DNA of 64,000 bases from Adiantum capillus-veneris (Eukaryota; Streptophyta; Polypodiopsida; Polypodiales; Pteridaceae). Positions 25,000 through 37,587 of the stretch are shown in pieces. The stretch spans positions 140,416,211 to 140,480,210 of the forward strand of contig CM043966.1 in assembly GCA_014529385.2 (NCBI GenBank), given 5' to 3'. A model generated the notes under the pieces. The model was not told where the DNA came from and did not search any database. It was given only the letters and a program-made list of their open reading frames with translations. The stretch's first letter is position 1; every line of letters begins with the position of its first letter. Made by a program: the position numbers and the translations under genes.

Positions 25000-25010
25000 A
25001 GGGTGGGCAA
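25000..25010 (+). other. Candidate polypurine tract before a 3' LTR
   Basis: AGAGGGTGGGCAA follows the integrase stop and is followed by TGATGATAG at about 25011, a possible LTR start. The LTR would be cut by the minus-strand copia remnant starting near 25293. Confidence 0.35.
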
Positions 25011-25292
25011 TGATGATAGACCGCTTTTAGCGTCTACAAAGTAGTGTTTATATGCATGGTCATATGTACAAAAAGATGTAAATACATGCATTGGGAGCTT
25101 TGCAAAGTGGTCACCATCAAGTGTGATTTCAAGTGTTGATCAACTTGACTCACCTTGTAGTGTCTGCAGGCAGTCATGGGCTTGTAGGTCGAGGCGTTTG
25201 GAGTTTAAATTGAGCTGGTGGGTAGTATTTTTATTGAGCTCTTCAGTGGTGGTGGGTGTGGGTTGGAATTTAATTAAATTTCTTGTGTGGTG

Positions 25293-25885
25293 TTAAGTTG
25301 TCTGGGTGTGTGAGTGTGCGTACGGTGTCTTTTGCTCCATCAGCGTGTCAAAACAACCAGGCCAATCTGAGTCCGAAAAAGCATGTAAATCTGGCGGCAA
25401 TGATCCCCCTTGGGATAAACAAGCCAAGATGTAAAGTGCCACTAAGGTAGAAAAAAATCCTCTAGACAACCTGCCAATGCTTAGACCCTGGGCTATGCAT
25501 ATATCAGCTGACCTGTGAAACTGCAAACCGAATATCCGGCCTGGTATTGCATACATAAATGAGGAATCTAACAACAGTTTGGTAAAGAGTGACATCAGCA
25601 GGATTTCCAACATCATATAGACTCAACTTCAAACCTGTTTCCTTAGGAGTGGAAATAGGTTTGCAATCCTCAAGTCCAAACTTACATAGCAATGTCTCTA
25701 TGTTACTTTTCTGACACAAGGCAATACCATCATCACACTGCTTAAACTGTATACCCAAATAATGATGCAACAATCCCAGATCTTTCATCTTGAAAAGCAT
25801 TTAAATCAGCCTTGAATTCAGCCATATGTCTATCATTTGGTCCAATGATAAGCAAATCATCTACTTAAAGAACAACGATGAGAAG
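25293..25885 (-). pseudogene. Copia reverse transcriptase C-terminus and RNase H start
   Basis: The catalytic loop reads VDDLLIIGPND with a stop in place of the preceding Tyr, followed by MKDLGLLHHYLGIQF, then NTRPDIRFAVSQVS and, after a frame change, LHAFSDSDWPGC of the RNase H region. The sequence stops near 25293, before the RNase H catalytic core is complete. Confidence 0.85.
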
Positions 25886-25889
25886 TACA

Positions 25890-26870
25890 TAACCCTCACG
25901 CTATGAGCGGGATGGAAACACACACAACGCCTCTATAATCACCCAAAACACACTCTTGGGATGATACACACACACACTATGGGGCACCACTTGGCTTACA
26001 CAACCCACCTGGCCGAGAAAGGAAACACACCGATGGAGTGAGAGGAGAGAGACTATCCATTTGCCCACTCAACACAGAGACACACATACACACACACACA
26101 CACACCTGGATAAATATGCCAAATAGAATCACAAATTGGAGCAGAGGTTTCGCTCAAAGGAGAAACTTACACAGCCAAAGTGCTCAAATCCGACCTCGGA
26201 TGAGCAGTTTATGGCCAAAACAGGCTCCAAAAACAGCAAAAACTGAGTTGCGGATGTTCCTCCTCTTCTCTCCACATTTTTTCTGGTTTTTTCTCTCAGG
26301 TTTTTTAGTGTCCACACTTCACTTTATCCCTTGGGCATCTTTGGCCTTTTGATTGACCTCAAATGGACCTCGAACACAAGCCAAAAAATGGCCACGCAAC
26401 ACGTTTTTGTTACCCTTCTACATCCATCCGCACACGTGGCACTCAACTTTTCCAATAATGCATCCTGCAATCACGTGAAGTGGCCCCCAAACATAGTCCT
26501 TATGATGACCTTTTTGCATAATTGATCATAAGAAAACACTCATGTTGTGTCCTCGCTTACCACGTGCAAGTATTGACCCCATTCGACCTCCTGACGCGAG
26601 TGGATGCCATCTGACCCACACACTTACCTCATGGCATTGGCCTGCTGATAGCTTCCTCGAGAAGTTTTACACACCACCAAATTCTCGTCATTGTAGAAAA
26701 ACACACTGATACTGGTGATGATGAGAATCGATGTACTATGTACACGTTGTCCTACCTGTACACATGTGGGTCCCACGTAACCACCTGGCTTTGGAAAATG
26801 GGAAATTCTTTATTCAATGCACCATGCATGTGTATGTATATATGCCCAATCACTTCTTCCAAAAAACTCC
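25890..26870. mobile_element. About 1-kb insertion splitting copia reverse transcriptase
   Basis: Copia protein ends at YVKHC near 26875 and resumes at VLLIVVL near 25890, where intact copia elements have only a few residues between. The intervening 0.97 kb is non-coding, has a CA-rich part (about 25960-26105) and is unrelated to copia. On the minus strand it begins TGTTAGGAG, so it may be a solo LTR, but I could not find a matching CA end or target duplication. Confidence 0.55.
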
Positions 26871-27650
26871 TAACAATGCTTTACATACGATGTGCTTTCT
26901 GTTGAACTGTTACGAAAGCCTTGTTTGACCAAATGAGTGTCATCTTTCTCATACCAAGCACGAGGAGATTGCTTCAACCCATACAAAGCCTTCTTACATC
27001 TGCACACTTTGTCCTCTTGTCCTTTCTTGACAAAACCGCGAGGCTGTGTTACATAAACTTCCTCAAATATGTCACCATTCAAGAAAGTAGTAACAATGTC
27101 TGATTGATGTACATCCCAACCCAAGTGAGCTGCCAATACACATAGAAAACGCACAGTAGTCATACGACAAGTGGGAGAAAAAGTCTCTTCATAATCTATG
27201 CCTTTTTGCTATGCATAACCCTTTGCAACAAGTCGAGCCTTATGGCGATCGATCTCACCTTGTAAATCCACTTTGTACCAATGGCCTTTTTGCCAGGAGG
27301 CAAATCACATAAAGTCCATGTGTCATTTTCTATAAGTGCATCATATTCTGATTGCATGGCAGCCATCCAATCTTTTGAACTCTCTGCTTCATTAAAAGAC
27401 AGAGGTTACTCAACATCATGTAAGCTAGACACAGGCAAAGCATAACAGTTGGATGCATAAGATGCATGGCGAGAGCCTGAACGAGTACGACTAGACAAAG
27501 GTGCATCCAATTTACTGTCATGCAATGTATGCACCAGCCATTTTGGCCCATACCTCTAGTCTGCTCATTTTCAACCCTTTCCTCATCAAGTACATCATGT
27601 ACATCTAAATCAGTAATAGGCAGATCTATAACATTTTCAAAAATCCCCAT
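26870..27650 (-). pseudogene. Copia reverse transcriptase N-terminal half
   Basis: Minus-strand segments with MTTVRFLCVLAAHLGWDVHQSDIVTTFLNGDIFEEVYV and ALYGLKQSPRAWYEK are reverse transcriptase fingers and palm before the catalytic loop. Upstream parts to about 27650 contain acidic linker sequence and the usual RT entry region broken by stops. Confidence 0.85.
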
Positions 27651-27699
27651 ATGTTGTACATTTGCCTCATTGGCATTTACATTCGTATTTCCACCACTG

Positions 27700-28750
27700 A
27701 AAGAGGCAACAAAGGGTCATAAATGTCATGTGAGCTTACTTTAATGTCTATAGTACATGACAGCAAGGGCTGAATAGAATCTTCCACAAATACTACATCT
27801 CATGAAACCAGAATACGCTTAATTTGCGAATGATACAACCTGTAACCTTTGCTTTCAGCACTATAACCAACAAAAATACATTTGACAGCCTTATCATCCA
27901 ATTTTCTGCGCTGTGTTTGTGGCACCAAAGCATATGCCAAACAGCCAAAAGCACGCATGTGCTCAATAGAAGGCTTTCTATCATGTCATGCTTCATATGG
28001 AGTAATAGATTGCAAAGCTTTTGTAGGACACCATTTTAGTACATAAGTGGCACACATGATGGCCTCAAGCCAAAAAGAATGCAGCAAAGCTTGAATTTTG
28101 ACCATACATCGTGCCATTTCCGTAAGTGACCTGTTTTTCCTATCATCAACACCATTTTGTTGAGGTGTATAAGGCACTGTACATTGGTGTTTTATCCCAT
28201 GACTAGCCAGAAATTCATTAAATTCATGAGACATATACTCCCCCCCCCCCTCTCTTGGAACGGAGGGTGCCCATAGATATTTCGAGGCATTTTCAGCCAT
28301 AGCCAGAAATTCTTTGAAGCACATAAAAACTTTGGACTTCGCTTTAAGCAAAAATATCCATGCATGCCTGGAGTAATCATGAATGAAAGTCATGAAGTAA
28401 AGGTAATTGCTCAAGGATGGAGTTTGCATGGGCCCACAAACATCACTATGCACAAGCTTCAACATGCATGTGGACCTAAACTGAACCATCCTTTGGAAAC
28501 TTTGAACACTGCATCTTGCCCAAAATACAGCCTTCACAAAGATGTTTGACAGGTGCTTCAAGAGACGACAAAGAAGCAACCATATCAATTTTTTGCAAAC
28601 GCAGCAAACTGGCAAAATTCAGATGACCAAAACGTGCATGCCAAAGTTTTGCATCTGAAATAACCTTTGAATCCACAACTGCATTGCAAAATTCTACCCA
28701 CACTTGTCATACAAAGTGAGCTTATATAGCCCACAACATAATATGCCAGA
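27700..28750 (-). pseudogene. Copia integrase with altered active site
   Basis: The zinc-binding region (LWHARFGHLN...CEGC) is followed by LVHSDVCGP, an HDYSRHAW segment and YTPQQNGVDDRKNRS. The catalytic Glu of the usual NGVAER motif is Asp here. The second catalytic Asp region is disrupted by a run of ten C at about 28237, leaving GGGEYMSHEF. The C-terminal part includes CIFVGYS..SKGYRLY near 27850. The protein is not expected to be active. Confidence 0.88.
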
Positions 28751-28778
28751 TGCAACAATTTTATCACCAAAAGTGAGA

Positions 28779-30162
28779 TCATGAACTGCATGTACATCTA
28801 TCATCCACAAATTTGACTACAAGTCCAAGTCTAGCAAGTGTAGATAGAGACAAAAGATTGTTCTTGATCCCTGGTACATAAAGTGCATCAACAAGTGTGG
28901 AAGAACTGCCATTTTCAGCAGTAAGCACAATCTTTCCAACTCCCTGAACCGGATAAGAGGCATTGTTGGCACAAGTGACAGAATTCTCATGAGGGACAGA
29001 CTCGAGAGAGGTGAACAATTCACGATGTAAGGTAATGTGCTTTGTAGCACCACTATCAAAATACCACACATGTGAATCTGCAGCAACTGACATGCATGCA
29101 TCATGGATAGCAGGATTGTAAGTGCACTCTGCACTAAAAGCCCATTTTGCATCAACATCAGCATTAGAGTCTCCTTTCACAGAAGACACAACAATGGCTG
29201 CATTTGTAGTGGAGCCAACATTTGTAGTGGAACCACCCTCTTTCTTCTTAGCCTCTTTGGCCTTCAACTTAGGACACTGCTTGATCAAGTGATCATTAGC
29301 TTTACAATAATGGCAATGCATCTTCTTTTTTCCCTTATCACAATGATTTTCAGAGGAATTGTTTCCAGCAAAAGCATTAGGAACAGAATTTTTTCCACTT
29401 GCAGCAGAACCATAAGAAGTGGCTGCATTATTGTTACCACCCTTTCTTTGAGAAGAAATAAAAGCATAGTCAACTACACGCTGCCTAGTCCTGATTTTTT
29501 TGGAAAGTGACTCTTGCAACAGCAATCTGCAGAATGCATCAAACTTGACAACTTCTGGATTTCCTTGGGTCATAAGTCTCCAAGTACTAGCAAAAGTCTG
29601 GTAAGAATCTGGTAGGGCATCAAGAATAGTCTGCACAAGGAAACTGTTTGAAATGACTTCACCTACAGAAATAAGTTGTTTATTGATATACTTGACACCA
29701 ACAAAGGAAATTGTCCATATAATCTTCCTCATGCATAATCTTTGATTCCATCTCTTTACGCAGTAAAGCAATTTTTTCCTCATTACGGCTTGCATAAAGA
29801 CCAGCCAGAATATCCCAAGCCTGTTTAGCAGATTTTGCTGAACAAATGTGAGGAGTAATGGTGCACTTCAAAGAAAATGCAATCAACTCATGAGAATGCG
29901 CATCCTTTACATCCCAATGAGCTTGTTCTATCGTAGGCAAAACAACTCTAATTGCAGCAATCCTTGCAACAAGACCTACAACATCCTCAACATCGCCTAC
30001 ATCCTCAGAACCAGGATGTACATCAATGCCCTGCACAATATTCTAGATGACCTTTGACACAAGAACATGATGCATCATATAAGCCCACATAGGATAATTG
30101 TCCCCATCCAACGTGTCCTCAGCAGCAAACATCTTGAACACATCTATGTTGTTGTCAGCCAT
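28779..30162 (-). pseudogene. Copia gag and protease
   Basis: ATG at 30160-30162 starts MADNNIDVF, a gag N-terminus with DNYPMWAYMM. The gag region continues through two frame changes with KQAWDILAGLYASRNE and a QTILDALPDSYQTF segment, then a zinc knuckle CHYCKANDHLIKQC near 29290 and protease motif WYFDSGATKH near 29050. Nothing suggests host function. Confidence 0.88.
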
Positions 30163-30468
30163 GGTAAATGTTGCACCTAATGTGAAAACTACCAGAAAAG
30201 AGGAGAAATGGAGCGAGAAAAACACGGGCTATATAGCACAAACCGTAGAAGGCTGTAAGGCACCTGTTGTGCAAAAAATGGCACAGACAAAAATTTTACA
30301 CAAAATGATGAAATTGCCTGTGCAGACTTGCTTGTAGTGGAAACGAAGGCCGAAATGAGCTCAAATCAAAAATCTGAGCAGAACGCTTGCCAAACCTCAC
30401 TGAAATCAGAGAAAGTGAGCAGACATGTGCTGGAGCATCTGGCGACTAAGCCCGGGAGGATGCAACCT

Positions 30469-30480
30469 GCTCTGATATCA
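30469..30480 (-). other. Primer-binding site of minus-strand copia
   Basis: TGATATCAGAGC on the minus strand, one base different from the usual initiator-Met site, close to the LTR end at 30483. Confidence 0.8.
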
Positions 30481-30482
30481 AT

Positions 30483-30894
30483 TGTTGGAATTAGGGTTGC
30501 AGAGAAATGCACACAGCTTGGAGAAGATGAAGGAAGCTCAAGGCACACAACAGAGAGTGTGTTACTTAGTGTGCAATGGAAAGATAGACAGCCCTAGAGT
30601 GATGGGTGTATATACAATGCACGGGGGGAACAACCTTTTAAAGAGGAAAAAAATGCACGTGCAGTCATAGTGTGTTCACACACATCACTTCCACATGTAT
30701 ATGGTAACACCAAGGGCCACGACGGACATGCAGTCAAGGGGGTCTCTATGTTTAGCAAACCAAGGGCCTATAGAGAGCATGGATGGGTGGAGATTAGCAT
30801 GTCCTAGTCCCCTCTGTCTCACGTTTTGTCTAGAAGGAAACAACCCTGTGTTGTACCTAGTCTAGATGGAGCTTCCTCATCTCCCATTCCAATA
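30483..30894 (-). repeat. 5' LTR of minus-strand copia
   Basis: On the plus strand it begins TGTTGGAATTAGGG; the opposite edge is probably CCCATTCCAATA near 30894, the inverted counterpart with one changed base. A TATA-like GTATATAC is near 30605. The outer edge is less certain because no 3' LTR is available. Confidence 0.65.
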
Positions 30895-30984
30895 ATATAA
30901 CTTCCTATGCCTGATTGCCTCTTCTATAGGTAAGGTTCTCAGCAGTCGCCCACCTAGGGACTTCAACCCCCTTGTGGCATCCCC

Positions 30985-31145
30985 AAATCCTTGTAGAAAT
31001 GGACCTTAGCAAACCCCTGTTTGAGTTTGTCAGCATCAATCTAGACAATGGTGATTTTTTTCTCCAACCTCTCACCTTCAAACATCTCCCTCATGCATGC
31101 TTTTATTGTGGTTATGACTCATTGAATCAAGCATTGTTTGTCTAG
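30985..31145 (+). pseudogene. LINE ORF1 fragment
   Basis: LSKPLFEFVSINLDNGDFF followed by LTFKHLPHACFYCGYDSLN matches the segment before and at the first half of the CCHC knuckle of plant LINE ORF1 proteins (YE.LP..C..CG.). The second half is eroded. Confidence 0.6.
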
Positions 31146-31702
31146 GAAACCAAGGACCATAGTCCCTCACCTACTTGAAAGCACTCGATTCAAAAACACA
31201 CTCTCTCATCCTCCCCCTCTTCTCGACACGTCTCCCAATAGCGATCCCTCTCTTTAGTGCCAGGGCCTTCCCCTTTGTATAATGTCAATGACTCAGGGAA
31301 GGAGAAACAAAATCAATAGAAAAAGGCCTCTCCTAAACAGTACACATTGTTAGCTCTATTGAATGATGAGGAATTTGTTCCTCTCATCCCCAGAGAACAG
31401 ACAAAATCTACTTCTTCTGAAGTCCACCCAACACTTCTTGATCCACTCCCCCATCTCATACTGAGTTTTTCAAGCAAGTTCTAGGCATTGAACAAATGCT
31501 TGAGACTATCGAGCAGTCGGCCAACCTTTCTCTAGGTACCCCCTTAGAAACTATTGTAGAGGATGTGCCCTCCCGGTTAGAGATCTTGGGAAAGGCAAAG
31601 AGATTGTCCCTATGGGGGTTCATATAGACAACAAACGCAACCACACCCAGGTTACACAGTCACCTCACAAAGCCTTGGATAGCCCTAGGAGAAAACAGAA
31701 TA

Positions 31703-32400
31703 AGCCTCAAAAATGAAAGGCATCTCTTGGAATGTTAAGGGACTTACTGGACCTCAAAAGGCCCTTTTGATCAAGGATTACCAACCTTGTGGATCTCATC
31801 GCTCTTCAAGAAATGAAAATCTCAACCAACGACCTAGACATTAGACTAAAGAAAATTTCTCTATACTTTATCCGGATCTTCACCATGAACTTTAGAGGAT
31901 AATGTGGCATAGCTGTTGGCATTAAACCTATTCTCTGTCCCTCCTCATCAAACTTCAAAATTCAAACCAGTTGGTGCAACTTCGAATTTAATTCCCCCAC
32001 TCCTTTTACCATTGTCACGTGCTATGTAGGGGGGTTTATTCCTCAAAGAACGGTCCTCTAGGATTCTATCATAGAGCATTTGGATAAACCTCTTATGCTT
32101 CTACGTGATTTCAATATGGTGGAAACGAGGCAAGATAGATACAAAGGACATAGAACTGTTATACAAAGGATACAAAGGATCAGAACTTGAAGCCTTTAGC
32201 AACCTTTCTGACATGTTCGGCTTGATCGACATTGGGGACATTGGTGACTTCTCGTGGCAAACCTATAGTAAAGGTTATTTATGTCGCAAATCAAGAGTAG
32301 ATAGATTCTACATCTCCTCCCTTTACTCTCTTCGTTCCCAGGTGCCAATGCATAGGTTGCTAGAACAAGCTGCCTCTCTAACCACTATCCTCTGACTAGG
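31703..32400 (+). pseudogene. LINE endonuclease domain
   Basis: MKGISWNVKGLTGPQKALL, then DLIALQEMKIS in a shifted frame, FTIVTCYVGG, and LMLLRDFNMVETRQDR are the AP-endonuclease motifs of plant L1 elements (N of WNV, Glu of LQE, and DFN). The usual GDFN is RDFN. Several frame changes occur. Confidence 0.8.
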
Positions 32401-33189
32401 GACGCTCTACAAACATCTTTAATGGCTGGTTTCATATTGACATGTCTCTTTTACAAATTCCCCTCATTAAAGATGAAAATCAGTAAATCTAGGAAGAAGC
32501 CTTTTTGCATTTTTTCTCTCCGGCAAAAGCATGGATGCAGGCTACTAAGTCTACTTAGATATGCTTCTCTAAATATAGCAGGAAGGTAAAACAAATCCGC
32601 AAAGGCATCAATCATCAAAGATACAAGAAACTAGAAGCTTTGGAAAACAAAACATGACATCAAGCTCAAAAGGAAATTTCTGAGCTCTGCCAAGGCCTTC
32701 CTACAGCTAAACGACATGAGCTCAATAGGAAAAAAATATTCTTAAAAAAATTGGTGGCTTCCCAAGGTCAATAGACCTACCCCATAAATGTTTAAATTGC
32801 TAAGAGGGAAGAAATCTAAGGGAATCATCCCAAATCTCCACAAAGGGAATGGAGCTTGTTCATCTCCTCACGAGAATATAGCCTTCATCCATCAGCATTT
32901 TAGTAATATTTTTGCTCTCCCCTCCCCCCAGCCCCAAACAATTGCCAAGAGTGTGGCTCAGTAAGAAATTTCCAAATGCAGGATGAACAAGGTTCCTCCA
33001 TCTTTAGCTCAATAGCTTGACTCTCCTTTCTCTATGTCAGAAATTCAAACAGCCATCAAAGGAAAATGTCTTGGTTACAATGGTCTACCAGTAAAATTCT
33101 TCCACGCTTTGTGATTTGCTGGCTCCTAAGATTATGCTCCCCTAGAACTATTTGTTGCATCATGAGGCACTCCCAGGATTAATCAACAC

Positions 33190-34320
33190 ATGTTTAATCA
33201 AGCTAATTGACAAAAAAGGTGATCAAGACGTCATCAGCAATTGGGACCCATTACTCTCCTATCTTGTGCTTATAAGATTATGGCTAAATTTATAGCTCTC
33301 ATGCTAAAATACCACGTTTAGAATTATATTGGTCCAATCCAAAAAGGTTTCATTAAAGTAAGTTCATTAGGATGCCATAATCTCTCTTTGGAAGGGCATG
33401 GAACATGCTAAAGCTACCAATGAAGACTTCCTCTTTGTCAAAGTAGATTTTGGTAAGGCCTCTGATCAGATTGAATGGGATTTCACCATCCAATCCCTGA
33501 GAGATATGGGCCTTGGCCAAGGCATGATTAGGGCCATCCTAACTTTTCTAAGGAATGTTAACACCCGAATATGTGTCAATGGCAAACTTTCTATAGCAAT
33601 TAACCTTGTTCGCTCAATCAAGCAAGGATGACCACTAGACTCACTTCTCTTTGCAATAGTCACTGAAGCTCTCACCAGTATGGTCCAAGATAGAATCCAC
33701 CAACCAAAAATTAAAGGAATCGCTCTCCCATACAAAGACCAGTTAAGCTTATAACTCTTGCTTTGATGATACTACAGGTCTTCTTCACAACGATGATCAA
33801 TCCATTTTGAAGTTTTGGAGTTGTTTGGATCTTTTAGCACGGCCTCATGTTTGGTCATCAGTTACACTAAAACATGTATTTAGTCATCCACAAAGGTATA
33901 CTCTACTGATCTCAAGTCATCATATGGATGCCAAATTATTGAGGAAGGGTACTGAGCATCCCTATGGGCTTCTATATCAGTTAGAAACAAAGATGGAATT
34001 GGATCCTTAATAGATTTTTGTCCAAACTCAAAGATGGGATGGATTTTTGTCTAAAATACCCAATCGAATGCTAGTTATAAATCACTTTATCATTGCCTCC
34101 TTACTCTTCTATGTCTCCTGCTAGCGGTCCCCAAAATCAGCTCTACAAAAAATCCACAAGATCTGCAAAAAGTTTCTCTGGAAGGGAGTTCTCTCCAAAA
34201 AACGGTATGGCTAAGGTTAGTTGGGAGTTTTGCATTCAACCTAGAGATCATGGAATCCTAGGGATCATTGGTATCTTTATGACTATGGATAAGCTCATGG
34301 AAAATGGATTATGAGGTCCT
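33190..34320 (+). pseudogene. LINE reverse transcriptase
   Basis: Motifs in order: LIDKKGDQDVISNWDP, YKIMAKFIALML, GPIQKGFI, FLFVKVDFGKASDQIEWDF, IKQG(stop)PLDSLLFAIVTEAL, and a catalytic box in which only FDDTTGLLHND remains of the usual FADDT. The later LQKIHKICKKFLWKGV segment belongs to the C-terminal part. TGA at 33629 and frameshifts make it inactive. Confidence 0.85.
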
Positions 34321-34779
34321 TCTTCAACCCTCATAGCAATTGGGCTTAGCTAATTCATTAGCATATCAATCACTTGTCTTTCAAATGGTACCACCTTAAC
34401 CATCATTGCATCACTCTTTCCCATCAAAAGCAAGGGTCATAATTGGTCAGAGGTATATAGCAAGCGCGGAATAAATACAAACCTCACCTCATGCGCGACA
34501 AATCTCACAAGATGTATAAAAAGGGCTTTTGCACCGGACAGAATTTATGGATCACGAAAAAAAAGAAAATTTTGGTATGTTGAGGAGCTCAAATCCATAT
34601 TTGGTATTTCAATCAACAAAGCATCCTTCTTGAGTCAATGCTCCTCACAATTCCGAAAAGGTCACAGATGGAAAATAGGATGGGGAAGCCCCCTTGATTT
34701 AAGAAAACTTCAGTGGCCAGGTTGGCATCCCCTTCCCAAAATCCCTCACCTCCACTAACCAACTTCAGTATCAAACCAC

Positions 34780-35010
34780 ATTAAACTTAATAAACGGTGG
34801 TCCACCTACAAAGACGCCCGTCAATGGAGCTGAATTTTCTCCCAACTTTAAGCCAAACCTCTCACCCCCAAAAAACAGCATTACTATGGCTTTTCCTTTA
34901 TAAAAGCGTGTGGACATGCACTCAGGCTCAAAAATGCAAGTTGGGCAATGCGATTTGTCCCAGATGCAAACCGGTCCCATAGGATATCTTTCACTTGTTT
35001 ATTAGTTGCA
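34780..35010 (+). pseudogene. LINE zf-RVT segment
   Basis: WWSTYKDARQWS then, in another frame, TALLWLFLYKSVWTCTQAQK and CPRCKPVP with HLF soon after resemble the zinc-binding tail that follows reverse transcriptase in plant LINEs. Confidence 0.6.
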
Positions 35011-35582
35011 GAGACAACAAAAAAGTTCTTTTTTAATTCTAACTCAGTTATGCAGCCTGAAATGCACTGACTTGTCTTGGCAACATATTTTACTAGGAGA
35101 CTTCATGAGGTTTCCCACACTTCTTTGGAATGCCATTTGAGAAAAATATTTATGGCATATTTGGATTAAAAGATATACATAAAAATCACACTCACAGCCA
35201 GTTGGCAATTAATGGATTGCTAATGCTATTCCATAGACCTTTGAAGAAAAAATCCAGCTATGTAATCAAACCCTGGTCCCCTGCACCACCTCAAATGGTA
35301 TGTCACAGTGGAGGAGAAGAAGTGCAAGGGAGGCATGATCGAGCATGTTGAAGCCTTTCTTAATCCACTCAATGAATGGGAAGGAAAACTAGACAATAAA
35401 GCGGAGGCCCTTTTGGTTGAGCTGGACATTATTCAAGAACATCTGAACAAAGTCTGCTATGTATGTCCATCTGTTTGAAAGTGTGAAAGCGGACCACTAA
35501 ATGTATCTATTTTCATCATTTTGTATATGGATCCATATATGAAATCCCCTTGCCTATTTCTAATACTAGTGCGGCCGGCCAC

Positions 35583-35585
<3 letters not shown>

Positions 35586-35667
<82 letters not shown>
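35586..35667. repeat. (CT)n microsatellite
   Basis: 41 uninterrupted CT units. Confidence 0.97.
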
Positions 35668-35672
<5 letters not shown>

Positions 35673-37396
35673 GATGTGCTCCCGAAGTTGCAGGCCACAC
35701 CCGTCGCTTGAAGGAGCTTTTGACACGTGGCAAGGAAGGGGGGCCAGAATCCCTCCCCCCATTATACTTAGTATAGATAACTCTCGCTTATTTTAAACCC
35801 CATGAAAAACAAGTGATAAAATCACGAGGTCTGCCATCACTTAGATTTAGCAGAAAGAAAAAAAGTATTCAGTACAAAAAGAAAACAGTTTTGTTACTTA
35901 TTTCTCAAAATATCACAATGATAATGATTGAATGTGGACAAAGTAAGATACAAACATGATATTAAACTTTTATGCAATTAAGAAGCATTATAGTTACAGT
36001 AAATGTGATAGTAAATGTGATAATCACCATGTTCATACATACACCATGTCTGTTTTCGTGATTTTTGAAGTGATTAATCAATCCATCAACTACCTTCTAA
36101 GCTTGAGATACCTATATTTCAATATACAATCATAATTTTGAATAATATTTATAAACTTTGAATATGTAACTAGTCACTTTAAACCTTGAAATTATATCTA
36201 TAAGAAAAACTTTGGTGACATCATCTTAGGTCTTAACACATCTCTCGATCCATTAAATTTGTGATGTTGTCAATATCAAACCTTTCAACACATCAAAAGA
36301 TTCAAATATTATGCACTATAATTTCATTGAACCACACAAGATCTCAACCCCACAAGGTTTAATTTCTCAAATTCTATACCTTTGCAGGTATAACAAGCAA
36401 AAAAAACTCTTAACAAAGATATATCGTTGGCATTGATATTTAGCACTCAAAGCTAGGCAAAAGGAAAAGCCACCCTTCCCAAGTCAATTTATGTAAGATT
36501 TCTTGCCCTTGTACACCATTTTATTACATCCGTCCTCACTCCATTAGACAATGATCGATAAACTCATTAAAAAACACATTATTGAAAGTTAGGTCACATA
36601 AGCGAAACGGGGAGCAACATTTAGATGTCAAGGATTGATGTTAGGAAGTTGAGGTTTTTGTAATCTTAGCAAATTTGAAACTTTATGTGCTACATACTAG
36701 CACCAACACAATAACCACCTTGTAGATCCATCCTAACTTTAGGAGACACAATGTAGAAGACATAAATTCTATAAATGTAAATCATACAATGGATAAGATG
36801 GATAAGAACATTGAGTATGTATTTGAGGCCAAAACCACCAAGAAAGACATATTGAATACTATGTTTTGACTCTAGAGATTATAAGACCTGACCAAACAAA
36901 ACAACAAATTTGACAGAATGACAGAATTTTTGCATGTAGAATCACCCACTAAACAACAAGATCTATAACAACTTTCCAAAACATCCACAAATGTAGTGGA
37001 TCTCAAAGTCGAGAAGCTACCACATCCAAAACACTTTCAATCACACATGAGGGGATCTACCTTCACAAGAATCACTCCAACAAGATGCCACAAAGAATTA
37101 CAAGCTCCACAAACTTTAACATATAGCATGTTGTGCCACTAAGCTATCCACAATGCGTGCAAACACCATCACAAAGTCAAACCGCAAAAAGACTTTACAT
37201 AATAGAGTGCTAAACCATGAATATCCACAACGCATGGAAACACTAGAATGATTAGAATGCCAAGATGCAGCCCTCATCATCATCTTGGAAAAAGACTCAA
37301 AGATGAGGGTGCACTTTCTTCCCTTCTCTCCATTGCTACCCTCTTGGAAGGAGGGGAAGAGAGAAGAACCTCTTGTTGCTTCACCATAGTAGCAAA

Positions 37397-37401
<5 letters not shown>

Positions 37402-37439
<38 letters not shown>
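37402..37439. repeat. (GA)n microsatellite
   Basis: 19 GA units. Confidence 0.97.
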
Positions 37440-37443
<4 letters not shown>

Positions 37444-37587
37444 CAAACTCCTTTTGTAGCCTAGAGCATGGAATGAGAGCCATCCCTCATTTGAGTTGCA
37501 TGTCTAGGATTATCTCAAAGTAATCTTGATTTTCTATTACGACAAACCACCTAAAATCCATCAAAAATTAAAATTTTGTTAACCGAC

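Larger units (their letters stand above)
25293..30894 (-). mobile_element. Ty1/copia retrotransposon, 3'-truncated and decayed
   Basis: Minus-strand copia in the order 5' LTR (30483-30894), primer site (30469-30480), gag, protease, integrase, reverse transcriptase and an RNase H start, ending near 25293 without a 3' LTR. Many stops and frameshifts are present. A 1-kb block of unrelated sequence (about 25890-26870) splits reverse transcriptase. The family differs from the element at 485-6029. Confidence 0.88.
30985..35100 (+). mobile_element. L1-type LINE remnant
   Basis: Ordered remnants of a plant L1 element: ORF1 tail with zinc knuckle, AP-type endonuclease, reverse transcriptase and a C-terminal zf-RVT segment, all plus strand, all with stops. 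No poly(A) tail or target duplication was found, and the 5' end abuts the copia LTR. Confidence 0.8.
35100..37560. other. Non-coding stretch
   Basis: No protein-like frame recognised. Contains a long CT array (35586-35667) and a GA array (37402-37439). Confidence 0.6.
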
